From Apoda limacodes (taxonomy: Eukaryota > Arthropoda > Insecta > Lepidoptera > Limacodidae): a DNA stretch of 64,000 bases. Position 1 is the stretch's first letter. Each line of letters starts with the position of its first letter. The notes below the pieces were generated by a model. The model searched no databases, was not told where the DNA came from, and saw nothing but the letters and a program-made list of their open reading frames with translations. Positions 1-11,649 of the stretch are shown here, piece by piece. The position numbers and the translations under genes were made by a program. Where the stretch lies: positions 16,317,092-16,381,091 of the forward strand of contig OX291554.1 of NCBI GenBank assembly GCA_946406115.1. The letters are read 5' to 3'.

Positions 1-137
1 ACACTGCAGACCTAGATATTTAATCCTAGAGCACGTCTTCAAAATTTCATGGTGTTTGATTTTTAAGTGTCAAAATTAAGTGGTAAATTCATTTGTATGA
101 AGCGCGCTGCGAGACGCCGTGGATTGTATTCTCTTAA
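1..137. mobile_element. TTAA inverted-repeat element, half copy cut by window edge
   Basis: The reverse complement of this stretch matches the left ~130 bases of the element at 11060-11412, sharing the block AAATTTTGAAGAC and the terminus GAGAATACAATCC next to TTAA (134-137). The window starts inside the element. No coding sequence; it looks like a non-autonomous TTAA-targeting transposon. The element class is inferred from the termini. Confidence 0.65.
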
Positions 138-207
138 CAATATATACGACAATACGCAGCAATTTTTTGGTGCGTCGATTTGTTAATTTGTTTTTGATTA
201 CCCTGAC

Positions 208-300
208 TTAAGGGGCATATAGCAGCTAACTAGCGCCGCCATTAGATATCCTCAATTTTCTCATCGTAGAAAACGAATTTCTAAAATCCAGGGCCCTTAA
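208..300. mobile_element. 93-bp TTAA-flanked mini inverted-repeat element
   Basis: Begins TTAAGGGGC (208-) and ends GGGCCCTTAA (-300). Its first ~80 bases match the left end of the larger copy at 20699-20958, so it is an internal-deletion form that kept both termini. TTAA at both ends suggests a piggyBac-like target preference, but no transposase is nearby. Confidence 0.65.
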
Positions 301-1224
301 ATCTCTGTACTTGAAATGCCACCCAATGGTATATTGTTTACCATGGGACTAAAACGACCCATTACATGCGAGCCTTCCGAGCAAAAGCAAAAATGCTTTA
401 GAATCCATTTTGAATGAATTCTATTCCCAAGGTAAATGCTCTGGTTTTATCTTCGTGTGCCATAAAATAAAATAAATAGGTACAAAATTAAAAAACGTGG
501 TATATTATAAAAAATGATGTTGAAACAATTTTGAATATTACACTTAATGTTTTGTTAGGTAAATTGGTCCTAGTTGTTTGTATTTCGGAAGTAGTAATAA
601 GATCTCTATTTTCATTTGGTGATATTTTAAAATAAACGTCCATCTTCACTGTGGTCTAACTTTAACTTTAACTTTAAGAGATTTCGTGGCTTCAGATTTC
701 TTTATTACATTTTGTTGAAAAGGTACTGACGCATACATCCAACGAACGCCAAGGAACATTTTAAGCTGAGTATTTAAAATTAAACCAATTGCCACGCATA
801 GACTTGCTCTCAGATTCAATTTGCTAGAAAATCAAAAGAACCTGATCAAATATCCAGCTCTCCAAATAAAATATTTACATTTTTTTTGGCTACAAATCAC
901 ATCAAGAATACTGTTGACAATGTCTTGAATAAACTGATTTTATAATATTTTAAAGAAGAGGCTGTATGGCTGCGTCCTTCGGATTTTGGAAAGGCTAACT
1001 GAAAATTTAAAAAAAAATACTTAGTCCGTATAGACGCTGACTTTGACTGCGCATTAGCCTCACAAATTTGACCACGCTTTAGATATAAAAAAAAAATTCT
1101 ACTATAACTATTTGTCTCTTTTCTGTAAAATAAAAACAAAGAGTTAGTAAGAGACAACTACATACTCACCGAAGAATCGCATTATCTCTTTGACACTTTA
1201 GCGACCGTTATTAGTACATTACAA
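301..1224. other. AT-rich stretch, no gene seen
   Basis: No supported coding region. A short TAACTT tandem lies near 656-678. Open frames here are short and low-complexity. Confidence 0.6.
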
Positions 1225-1725
1225 CTATAATGACCAAAAAAATATGTCGTCACGATCAATCAATAAGCTGTTCCTGCATCTTTTAATGTACCTAAATCCA
1301 ATCATTTTAAGGATTTTATGAAGTGTTGATCTTTTGAATGTCCCCAAAGTACCATCTTCATTTATTGAATTCATTATTTTGTCCAATGTCGGTATCTCAT
1401 TTCGGGAAAATAAATCGTGAACTTTTCTTCTTATAGCACATTTAGTTAAGTCGTCGATTGTGTCTACAATGAAAGTACGTTTTCTTGTTTTTTTGGGTGA
1501 ATTTAAAACATTTTTAGTTTCTTTCTCTTTCAGAATTCTATAGATGGACATCCAATGAACACCCATAGATGATGCAACAGCTTTCATGACGTCATTGTTT
1601 GAAGGGGATTCCATGGAACTCCTCATAGATTGATACATGTTCCATATCATTGTTTTTTCAGTCGAGGAAAAGGCTCGTCGTCGCCTTTTTTCCACAGAGT
1701 TACCTCCATGTAAACTGTCGGCCAT
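1225..1725 (-). pseudogene. Truncated helix-turn-helix transposase-like fragment
   Basis: A 166-residue reading frame starting at ATG 1725 (upstream codons begin with TTG, so the internal MAD start was chosen). Residues ~10-60 hold a basic RRRR run followed by a predicted helix-turn-helix (SSTEKTMIWNMYQSM; VASSMGVHWMSIYRILKEKE), and residues ~90-160 look like a second helical DNA-binding segment (STLHKILKMIGFRYIKR). This two-HTH arrangement is what precedes the DDE domain in Tc1/mariner-IS630-type transposases of insects. The DDE catalytic domain that should follow is absent: the frame stops after FFWSL and no continuation is visible downstream (lower coordinates). Likely a dead fragment, or an HTH-only derivative. 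A domesticated DNA-binding protein is possible but unsupported. Confidence 0.5.
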
Positions 1726-3984
1726 CTCACTTAGGCAAATCGACAGTAAACTCAAAAAGTCCGTTATACAAGCGCCAAGTCTTTAGGAATGCAATCAATC
1801 ACAAAGCCGGGTCACACGTAACAAAATTATCCAGAGTCCAAATAACAAGCCGAGTCAAAAAATAAAATAATAGATTGCACTAGCACAGTGAGCACGTCTG
1901 AACAGTACGAGTCGCACGAACAAACTAAAAAAACTCGCGCTGTGAACACAGCCTTAACGTCATTGTTCGACCAATCACATGCCAGTTCATTTTTCCCCTA
2001 TTAACTCGTTTCGGTGGATAGAGTATAACTAGGAAATGCGCGGCGCAGTGTGTGTGTCTATGGTTCCTAAAGACTAATGATGCTTATAATACATTTTAGT
2101 CCCCCGAAGTTGAGCTACAATTTTTTTTCCATCCGACACCGACACCTGCAAGTAGAGCTTGGTTCGTAAAATATAAATCCTATCCTTCTAGACATTTTAC
2201 TATCACATTGTGTAGACTTATTGGCCACTGTTGATTTTCAGTCCATTTGCATAAATTAATTTTGGCAAGATATCCTAATTGTTTATATTTTAATTACGTG
2301 CGAATTCTCACTTAAACGTTTACTTTTTATTAGTATTAGTCAAGCTTTATTATAAAGCGATTTACCAACCAATGTAGTAAGAAAGTTTATTATTAGTTTT
2401 ATTTCTTACCCTATAATATATACATGTATTGTTAATACTGTAGGTAAGATATAAGATTGTACATAACTTGAATAATTTAATTAAATTACATTATTAGATA
2501 AAAAGATTTCTGAGTAAACAATTATTGCTATGTAATATCTCTCATCTTGAACTAATTATTATTTTAAATGTATGATGTTTTTTAACTTTATTGAGTTTAT
2601 TTTCATACTTTTTGATGGTAATGTCTATTATTTGTATATAGCCAGGCTAATGGTCTCGTTGCCAAGGAAATTTTATATAAATATTAAAAAAAACACGCTT
2701 CTGGAGCATAAGAAGTAAAAGCATTTATTTTAAAAGAAAAGGTAAATAAAAACCTCCAAGCAATTATATAAATAAAAATAATAACCCGTTTAGAGATAAC
2801 TAGAAAAATACCTATATCACAACAATTGCACGATATAGGACATCATATTCTACCAAGCAATTAATGTACGCGTGTATTCCTTTGATACAAACCAGTAATG
2901 CATAAGATATGCTCTAAAGCTCTTGCTCTCTCAATACGCAGGATCGATATGCAGTGAGTTGCAAATTCCGAATCGAAAAATCCTCTTAACTCTGGATTTC
3001 CTGTTCTTTTGGGTAAATTGTTATGTAAATAAACTGCTTAAAATATAACAATTTTAATTTATTCAAATAAACAAGCAACATAGAAAACTTAAGGGTAATT
3101 TTTTATTATCCTTTATTTAATTACATAACTTCGAGAAGCCTTCTTAGGGTACGATTATCATTAGCGTTTGTCCGGGTATTTTTAAAATAAAATATTTTAG
3201 GTACGTTAGTTTTTCTTCATTCTTAATTTGACACTTTTTAGCTTTTAGCTTTAGCCGTTTAGCTTTAGCCATATATTAATTTCGATATAAATATGAACAC
3301 TAATTTATTTTTCTTTAAACATAAGTAAATAGATAACTTTTTTGTCCAATTCCATTTACATCTACTGACTTCATTTTTCTTCATATACAAAACAATAAAA
3401 TTAAACATGGGACAAATTCTTATTTTGCGTCATGTCTAGACGCTTCGTAATGGATACAAGGTGTTGTCTTATAACGATTGACTTTGAAAGAGTTGTTATC
3501 ATCAATGTTCTGTAAATGTAAATAAGCATTAAAATATCTACCTACAACGTCCAAAGTCTTTTACTTAAACTTAACAAAAAAAAACGGCTAAGTGTTAAAA
3601 CGGAACGACCGTGCAGGTGGTCCGTCTCCGGCAAAGGACCGGATGATGTAGGAAACGATGGAAGTTTCTAGGCATCCAATACTAGGTCCATTACCGGCGA
3701 TATGATTTTAAATAAAGAGATCAAAGAATCTCTGTTAGTTTTGACAAATATATGTCATAATATATCTGTGAGATATTTTCAAATTAATTTGAATTGAATA
3801 TCATTATACTGCAACACAGTTGCCTACTTGGTATTATTTCACTAATAAAACCGTGCGATCCGGTATGTTAAGTGTTTTTCTTTTGTGCTGTGATAAGTAA
3901 CGGCAAAAAAAAACCGTTTGTTGTATAAGAGCCCCCGTAAATATTTAATTTATTCTGTTTTTTTGTACTTGTTGTTATAGCGGC
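1726..3984. other. AT-rich stretch, no gene seen
   Basis: No coding region or RNA gene recognised. There is a short imperfect tandem of TTTAGC at about 3238-3270 and a small GC-richer patch at 3600-3710. Nothing else stands out. Confidence 0.6.
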
Positions 3985-4100
3985 AACAGAAATACATCTT
4001 CTGTGAAAATTTCAGCTATCCATCACGGTTCATGAGATACAGCCTGGTAACAGTCGGACGGACGGACAGCGAAATTTTAGTAATAGGGCCCCGCTAATTA
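3985..4100 (-). repeat. Dispersed repeat with GGACGGACGGAC core
   Basis: Contains CTGTGAAAATTTCAGCTATC, a GGACGGACGGAC run and a TAATAGGGCCCCG end. The same layout appears at 35270-35405 (same orientation) and reversed at 17870-18010, where it ends in GGGTTCCGTACCC. Non-coding interspersed repeat; class not determined. Confidence 0.6.
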
Positions 4101-5269
4101 CCCTTAAAACCACCACCACCCTAAAAAACGTTTTGGAAACAGTTGTGAACATACTTAATTCGTACTACATATCAGTTTTCTTAAAAAAATGTTTATAATT
4201 TTATATATGCCAGCATAAAATACTAGATAAAATTGACTCTCGGATAGGACTAAATCCAAAATAGTTTTCGATAAACCCTGTATATTTTTGTAATTTGTCA
4301 AAACAAATCATGTCATGAAATGATTAATTTACTAGTATAAGTAATTTAGTTAATAGTAGTGACAATTAAGGTTGTAAATAAATGTAATATAACAACAAAT
4401 CAAGGCTATAAGTAGAAATGACAAAATAATTTGATAATAATTTTTGTTCAGTGGTTGATTTATGAGTTTACCGACATGGAATATATAAAAGTTTTCTTCA
4501 TACATCGACGTTAATAATATTTGACCTACGTTATTTTGGATTATTAAGATAATTCCAGTTTAAGTGCATAGAACGTTGGAATTAAACCTGCTTTGTTTTA
4601 ACCGACTTCATCTTGACTGTCATCATTCCTATACTATAGGTAGAGAAGTCTGGTAAAATTCACTTAGACAAAATTATCGCAAATTCCTACAAAACTTTTT
4701 TTAAAGGCAGAGTGATAAGTCTAGTAAAATGTACTTAGGAAAAAATCTACTTAGGACAAAATCATCGTAAACTGCTTTTTCTATAAAACTCTTTTTAAAG
4801 AATAAATTATTTTTTTTAGCCAGTTTGGTCGGTTATTTTCTTTTGACGACCATTAAAGAAAAACTGATTACTTTATTTTTTGGGTAAAAAACTATTACGG
4901 AGAAGAAACAGACGTAAAACATATAACACCATAATAACGATATGACACTCCAGCGGTCAAAATGATTCACAGGTGGTTTACCGATTTTCGTTGTGGTCTT
5001 CTACAGCACAAGTAAAGTCCAGGACGCCCATTTGAGCGTTATCACTCTGCTTTCGTTAATATTACTAAAAATGTTACTACGTTTAGAATTGAGAAGTTTC
5101 ATTTAGATTTTAATTTGTTGGTACAGTAACCGCATGAACAATTTACCTCGGTTATGACAAAAACATACTAATAATGTTTAAATAAATTGAATTAATCTTG
5201 TCTATAGACAAGAGATTTGAAAGCTGCTGTATAAAAAGCACTGAGAATGGATTTATGCATTTCTACTGG
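4101..5269. other. AT-rich stretch with one local duplication, no gene seen
   Basis: Apart from the imperfect duplication at 4647-4800, nothing recognisable. Confidence 0.55.
4647..4800. repeat. Imperfect direct duplication, ~60-85 bp units
   Basis: The blocks 4647-4707 and 4713-4800 share GTCT.GTAAAAT, ACTTAG, GACAAAAT.ATCG, and AAAACT followed by CTTTTTAAAG-like ends. The second unit carries an extra ACTTAGGA repeat. Function unknown. Confidence 0.55.
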
Positions 5270-5495
5270 TTTTTTTTTTTTTTTTTTTTTTTTGATACCA
5301 CTGAGGTGGCAAACAAGCACACGGTCCGCCTGATGGTAAGCGGTCACCGTGGCCTGTGGACGCTTGTAACACCAAGGTTATGACTCGCGCGTTGCCGACC
5401 CTTCAAAAATCCAATAACTTCTTTCTTGAAGAACCCCATACTGTAGTCCTTAGAGAAAACCTTGGCAGGGAGCTCATTCCACAACCCAAGCGTTT
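5270..5495 (-). mobile_element. LINE family 1, 5'-truncated tail
   Basis: Starts with a ~24-base poly-T run (poly-A tail on the minus strand) followed by the short 3' UTR and C-terminal coding end of the same LINE as at 6475-7080, 43606-45190, 51465-52756 and 60430-60977. Shared block: TTGCCGACCCTTC. Only the last ~200 bp survive, as expected from incomplete reverse transcription. Confidence 0.8.
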
Positions 5496-5739
5496 GACAA
5501 ATTATAAAATGAATGGGTATAAGCTATAGAAATTTTAAGTATGTTTTAAGTCATACACTGGGGTTAAACATGGTCTTAAAATAGATGCTAAAAGTCTAAG
5601 AGCTGGGCGCACTTTCAGCAACTATTGCCTGTAAAGCTAAGTAATATTCATAATAAGTATGTATAGCGAGTAGACTGTGGATCATCCCTGTTATGGGGCC
5701 GAGGCGTTCGCATGGTGTTGGTGAGTTTAGTATTTACAA

Positions 5740-6150
5740 CCGCGCGTGATGTCTACTAAAAATAAACGATCATAAGCAAGGTTGAGAATATAATAGAATT
5801 ATAAAATTGTATAAAAACTGACGAGGTTTGGAAAAAGCCATCCAAAAAAACGTTATGGCTACTGAAAATAAACGTACCAGCAAGGCTGAAAATAAAATAG
5901 TATATTATAAACTGCACAATACCTTTGTGAACTGTATAAAACTGACGCTATTTGGTAGAGCGTTCAGCAGATACAGCCCTTCCAATCACGCTATAGCTAC
6001 AGAAAATAAACTTTAACTAGCAAGCCTGAAAACAAGATAGTATTATAATATGCACGGTACTTATCTGAAATGTATAAATACTTCTAAGACGCGTTTTGGC
6101 TACAAAAAATAAATGATCCCCAGCAAGGCTGAAAATAGAATCCTATCCTA
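5740..6150. repeat. Diverged tandem array, ~105-138-bp units
   Basis: Four units anchored by AAAATAAAC/T...AGCAAGGCTGAAAAT, with anchors near 5759, 5865, 6003 and 6106. Each unit also carries a TAAA.TG.AC/TATAAAACTGACG segment. The open frame at 5828-6016 arises from the repeat itself and is not considered a gene. Confidence 0.65.
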
Positions 6151-6157
6151 TCTTATT

Positions 6158-6420
6158 TATATAATAAATGTAAACGTTTATCTAGATGGATGGATGTTTG
6201 TTACTCTATAACTCGCCGACAACTGAACGGATCGTTTTGAAAATTGGTTCTCATATTTGTTACTACTCAAATTAACATAAAGGCTACTTTATCCCTTTCT
6301 CTTTGAAATTACCGCGAAAATAACTATATTCGATCTTAAACGAACTATGGCTACAACTATAGCTTGCTATAGAAAGCTTCATTAGTATAATTAAGGAGTT
6401 CCACGCCGATAACCGACTTA
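6158..6420. repeat. Common dispersed repeat, degraded
   Basis: Contains GAACGGATCGTTTTGAAAAT, similar to the family at 7666-7960, and at 6345-6410 a block (CTATAGCTTGCTATAGAAAG) that reappears inverted near 50805-50830. Non-coding. Confidence 0.45.
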
Positions 6421-6474
6421 AAATCAAAATCTAGTCGTATTTTAAGTGCACGCACAGTATCTATCTATCTATTA

Positions 6475-7080
6475 GACCATTTGCAAGACTAGGTGAAGCT
6501 GGCGCCAAAATACTTGGTGTGCTGAACAGAGCGAAGCAGTACTTCACGTCGGGCAAAGGTTGCTGCTTTATAAATCGCAAGTTCGGCCTCATATGGACTA
6601 CTGCTGCCATTTCTGGGCGGGTGCCCTTTTGACTAGGTTCAACGACGGGCTGCGAGAATTGTCGACGATCCCGAACTCACTTGCCGCATCAAGCCCTTTG
6701 CTTTGGAGAAACTTTGCCTCCCTGTGTGTGTTCTATCACTTGTACAGTGGGATGTGTTCTGAGGAATTGTTCAAAATGATTCACACCGCTCGCCATCGGC
6801 GAGGAATTCATACTAACACTTTGAAACCGAAATGGTCGCGTACAGTTCGGTTTCAGAGAAACTTCCTCCCGCGAACGCTTGTGTTGTGGAATGTGCTCCC
6901 TGCCATGGTTTTCTCCAAGGAAAGTATAGGCTTCTTCAGGAAGAAGTTATTAGATTTCTGAAGGGTCGGCAACGCGCGAGTAATAACCCTGGTGTTGCAA
7001 GCGTCTATAGGCTATAGTGACCGCTTACCATCAGGCGGACTGTAAGCTTGTTTGCCACTTTAGTAGTGTAATAAAAAAAA
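6475..7080 (+). mobile_element. LINE family 1, C-terminal ORF2 fragment
   Basis: Encodes the region after the reverse transcriptase of a Jockey/CR1-group LINE: YKSQVRPHMDYCCHFWAG, then RNFASLCVFYHLYSGMCSEE, then RTVRFQRNFLPRTLVLWN, followed by the conserved tail FLKGRQRASN and a short 3' UTR with an A-run at 7071. The left boundary reads GACCATTTGCAAGAC, corresponding to the DHLQDK motif of the longer copy at 51465-52756. Internal frameshifts (the open frames at 6560-6961 and 6832-7017 overlap) and a deletion after AGAL show it is dead. No endonuclease or catalytic YADD present. Confidence 0.85.
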
Positions 7081-7665
7081 TCTATGTAAACGGCATAAAT
7101 TTTACGAAATTTAGTTAGTCTATCTAGACTTTGCTTATTGATTTTACGTCGGGTAATTGTGATTATTTTTAGGATAAAAGCCTGCGCCCTTCTCCGTCTC
7201 TTGAACTATCTCTGTGCTAAATTCAGCTCAATTATATTCTCCGTTGCGACGAAAAGGAAGAAAAAACAAGCAACTTTTATTATATTGAGTATATAACAAA
7301 GACAGTTATTTTAAATTGAATTTATTCCTACACCTTTTTCCTTCAGCTCCGTATGTTTATTTAATTAATGTTTTGTTTGCACTGAAAAGATTAACTCGGA
7401 AGAAAAACAAACGTTGTGAAGTTAAACCGTTTGTGCCAAAATTTTAAACCACTTTGTTTTATAACTGGGCTGATACAACTTAATAAGGTTATGTCAGTAA
7501 TTGTATCAGATTTTGGTTAAAGCAAGTACCTATAGTAAAGCAGAAGTATATATTTACTTTTTATTATTTACAATTATACGAAGTCACTTTTATAAGTCAC
7601 AAAACCAAATTCAGCATTAGCATTATATTATAGCTTTTATGATATAAATAATTGTATATATAATT
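7081..7665. other. AT-rich stretch, no gene seen
   Basis: Nothing recognisable. Confidence 0.6.
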
Positions 7666-7960
7666 CTTCTGCACGTGTGTACGTCACTGAATTTATCCTG
7701 AACGGCTGCACCGATTTTGATAAAACTCTTTTGTTTGTGTTCGTATGGATCAACCTGGTATCGATGATGATCGAGTTATGGATAAATTTGTATGACTGAT
7801 ATTCACAATCTATTTTGGTTTAGTGCTAAAATAATAAATAGCAAAATTTGGATTTGATAGGTGGCGCTGCGGTCGAGATATTAAAAAGAGAGTATAAATT
7901 TGTTTTGGACAAGACAAACAATGTTATCTTGCGTTCGCCTGATGCGATAAAAAGTATTAT
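7666..7960 (+). repeat. Common dispersed repeat (ACCGATTTTGATAAAACT family)
   Basis: Has CGGCTGCACCGATTTTGATA and CAAC.TGGTAT, then GTGGCGCTGCGG and ends with ACAATGTTATCTTGCG. A diverged relative lies at 54860-55560. Widespread type in moth genomes by general knowledge; non-coding. Confidence 0.55.
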
Positions 7961-9632
7961 ACAATAGATGGAGCGTGAGTCGTTTCGACAAATTAAAGTT
8001 TCTGTGATAGTTGATTTACAGTTTGTGTGTTTTCAGTGTCAACTGAGTGCGGAGAGTTGGGATACGAGGATGGGGGAGACGGAGAGGTGATGAAAGCATG
8101 AGAGGTAGGGGAAAGGCCATAGGATAGACAGAGGTTGTATACAATTTATAGCAATCGTGAAACAACGTTCGCTGTACAGCTATAGATATATAACATAAAG
8201 TTTCTAACACAATTAAATATTCTCAACAAAATGCATCTCATAGTCAAACAGTTGAATTGCCAGATGTTATATAAAAAAAAATGTTTACGAAATAATACTC
8301 GCTGCGCGTTGCAGAACATCTTTTAAAATGTCTTTTATATCTCAACTCACGCAACTAAAAAAATACTCTTCTCGAACGGACACAAAATCCATTGCAGCGT
8401 AATAAAATAAATTATTTTTTAAGAGAATAAGCGAATTTCGATTATGAAATATGTAGTTTGGTTTTAATAATTTAAAGTTAATCTAAAATCATGAAATATA
8501 ATGTACCTATAAATTCCAAATTATTTTCTCTCAGTTTTGTAGAGGGATACTTTTGAATAACTTTTATATTTATTTTAACAAAAAACTGTAGTGCTGATCA
8601 TATAAGACTGTACTTAAAGTTTTATTAGAATCAACGGAAAGATGGCATTATTATACCACTGTGATAAATGCCGGTCCATCGACGGACCTGACTAAACTAT
8701 AAAAAATCTGGTTTTGTTATTTGCCTATGGAACCGCAAAAAAGGAGTGGATACCTAGGTATCACATAGATTCCTAGTTGTTAGGTTGCTTTGACACAATG
8801 TCAATAACATAGAGAGAAACAAAAATCCAACGAAATCAAAACTCAATGTCAATGTTTCAGAATTGATTATAATTTCATATTTTGTATTTTATTTGTATAT
8901 CGTGTATGTGTATTTCATTTATATTAATTTAAAAATAATAAAATCCTGTTTTATTATTTTTGAATTAGTAATGGAACGCGTTATATAAAAAACTTATATT
9001 TCATTTATATTATTGTATAATCTTAATAAATATTTGTATTTTTATCTATTAACACCATAAAATTAATAAGGTATATAGATAGGCTCCCAGTTTTCTATTT
9101 CCACGAAGTTAAGAAGCTATCAAAGAATCTTATTATGATAGATCTGTGGTGTAGCAATATATTATATTAGTGTCTCATCTTTTTGTTACCATATTATGCC
9201 AAATCTATTAAAAAAAGAAAAATTAAACCAAATGAGTAAAAGTGAAAGTATCAATACATCGGTCTTAAGGCTATTATATCGGCTACATACTGTTAATATA
9301 CAGTTCTTGCGCAAGTTTTATAGAAAAACTAAAGGAATAAAAAAAATGGGTATGTCATAAAACTTGGTATTATCTATTGGATGGTTTTCTATTGTATTTA
9401 GGACTAAAATACACCTGGAAGTGACTAATGTTAGAAGTTAGTTTCAGTAGTATAATAATTCTTAACTTCATAACTATGTTTACTTTTAAATAACGCATTG
9501 GAGTGGACAGCGCTTGGTGGTAGGGGTTTCTGAGTAAAATAGGTTTACAATTTTTTCAAATATCTGCATGTGCGACAGACACTTGGCTGGTTTTTTTTTC
9601 TTTTAATAATGTAGATAAAAAATAAAAGCTTC
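7961..9632. other. AT-rich stretch, no gene seen
   Basis: Only short, low-complexity open frames; no repeat family recognised. Confidence 0.55.
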
Positions 9633-10201
9633 TATTATCCGGCTACTCAGAGAATGCGTCGTCAGGTGACCTAACTAGTGACGGGAAATAAGTAACTCCG
9701 TTACCTAACAACCGATAGTAAAGAGTACTTAAGTTAAGTATTTGTAACTAACGTTAAGATAATAAATTGGTTTGTTTTAACATTTTGTTATTTTTAGATG
9801 ACATGTACCATACAACCTAAAAATTATGTATTTACATGGAAGTAAAATGATTTATTTACTGGATATCCACAATTTCACATGATACGAAAAATACTAGGCA
9901 AATGTACAAACGTAAATTATACAATGACCTACTATTTTTAAAATGAATAGTGGACGTAACTTTGATACAGCGCAGCTAATGAATTAAAAAATAATATTCA
10001 CGTAACATAAATTTTATGCACTTTAAATTCTCATTTATTCAACATTACATTTTACGCTAAAAAATAGTACAGAATTTAATTTAATTTATGCTAATAGTAC
10101 ATATATACAACTAAAAGTATTTTTATTGTAAATTTTTCCCCTTTTCAAGTCTACACTTGAAGCTTGGTCACAAACGCATTCTCTGAGCGGCCGCACTGAT
10201 A
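9633..10201. mobile_element. ~565-bp inverted-repeat element (MITE)
   Basis: Left end CTCAGAGAATGCGTC (9647-9661) with following GTGACC is repeated inverted at the right end as ...GGTCACAAACGCATTCTCTGAG (10166-10187). Outer bases CCGGCTA / GCGGCCGC also align. The interior is AT-rich with no transposase, so this is a non-autonomous DNA transposon. Exact outer edge and target duplication not resolved. Confidence 0.65.
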
Positions 10202-10679
10202 TTGTGTATATTCTTGAGTTCAGTATATAGCTCAGAAAAGCGATTGGATGATTATTATTAAAGACATATCAACGGGGTTCGTACCGTGATTTACCAAAGA
10301 TTTGAGCTTCCAATGTTTCGACGCTGTTGCAAGCACCATGATCGTGGAAACAAAAGCTATTGGAAAATATATTTATCTATCTACCCTTGCGAGTTATTTC
10401 GTCTTCTTCTAAGTGGTGAGATGCTAAAGCGATTGTATCTTTGTATGTTTGTTCGACGATAACTTGAGTACGGTAACGATTTATGATTCCAATCTTCATG
10501 ATTTTCGGTACACGAGTATTTAAGGTCAATAGAATTTTCGAGCTCGAACATGCGTTCAAGGAGTTGATGGAGATATGGGGTGGAAGAGAGATGAAGATTA
10601 TAAGGCATATACGCCCAATTCGTATATCAAATGATAGAGCATAGCTTCGGTAACAATATTTGGATAGCATGGACCTCAT
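10202..10679. other. Stretch with overlapping minus-strand open frames, no supported gene
   Basis: A 100-codon minus frame (10377-10679) overlaps a 75-codon one in another frame. Neither shows a recognisable motif. Possibly a decayed coding remnant, possibly chance. Confidence 0.35.
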
Positions 10680-11063
10680 TTAATGATTTTTTAGGCCCGT
10701 TAGATTTGTTTCCTATTACTTTACTAAAGATATTCTTTATTTCCTCTTTTTACAAAACACATTTCAAAAATATTCCAAATCAATTATTATGAACTATTTA
10801 TAAGCTATTTCAGAACTTTATGTATTGTATCTGGAACGTATTTGTGAGTTTTAGATAGCGTTTCTGCTAAAAACGGCCACTTTTAGCAGAAACGCTATTT
10901 ACAACTCACAAATATATTCTAGGAACGATGTACCTTCTTAAAATAGCTTATAACTAGTTCTAAATAATTGATTTGTAACATTTTTGAAATATATTTTGAA
11001 CAAAGAATTAGAAATAAAGAATATGTTGTGGCGGCTATAGGTTAGGTAGGTACTACGCCTTAA
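10680..11063. mobile_element. TTAA palindromic element with long hairpin
   Basis: A near-continuous palindrome runs from about 10727 to 11025, centred near 10877: the core reads GCGTTTCTGCTAAAA...GGCCACTTTTAGCAGAAACGC, flanked by matching arms (TTTGTGAGTT / AACTCACAAA; GATATTCTTTATTTC / GAAATAAAGAATATG). The right end is TTAA (11060-11063); the left TTAA at 10680 is tentative because its terminus has diverged. The same core occurs at 20699-20958 and 53689-54024. Confidence 0.7.
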
Positions 11064-11412
11064 GAGAATACGATCCGAAGCACCTCTCAGCGTGCTTCAT
11101 ACAAACAAATTTCTCACTTATTTTTGTCATTTGCAGATAAAACACCACGAAATTTTGAAGACACAATAAATATCTAGGTCTGTAGTGTGTCAGTTTTCAG
11201 TCAAATTTTATAGTTCAAAAGTTATACAGGAATCTAGTTTTTCATACAAATGGTTTAAAAAAGATTTATAGTTAGTAAAAACATTTTACAAGATTTTGGA
11301 AAATCATAGACATAGGTATAGGCTTGGGATTACGACTAAGGAATTTTAAAGTGATTGATCAGTAAATGTCAAAAACAAATAAGGCGAGGCGCCGCGAATT
11401 GTATCCTCTTTA
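11060..11412. mobile_element. 353-bp TTAA inverted-repeat element
   Basis: Ends are TTAAGAGAATACGATCC (left) and the inverse of TAAAGAGGATACAATTC (right; its TTAA has mutated to TTTA at 11409-11412). Adjacent to, and sharing a TTAA with, the palindromic element on its left. A partial copy occupies 1-137. No coding potential. Confidence 0.7.
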
Positions 11413-11649
11413 GTAGGTTGTTTGTTAGGCCTTTTATTTTGCATATTTGATACCTATTTTACTTCTTACAGATGCCTTTTTTTATTAAGAATATAGGTAC
11501 TTTAAGTTTCTAATAGTAGGCAATAATTGAAAATCGCGAGGTCATAGTTCGCTGCGATCGACTAGTTATAAGACATCGATAAAATCTTCATTTTTGGTTT
11601 TGTACATCTTGTACAATTAGCTTACATAGGAAACAGATTCTCAAATATG

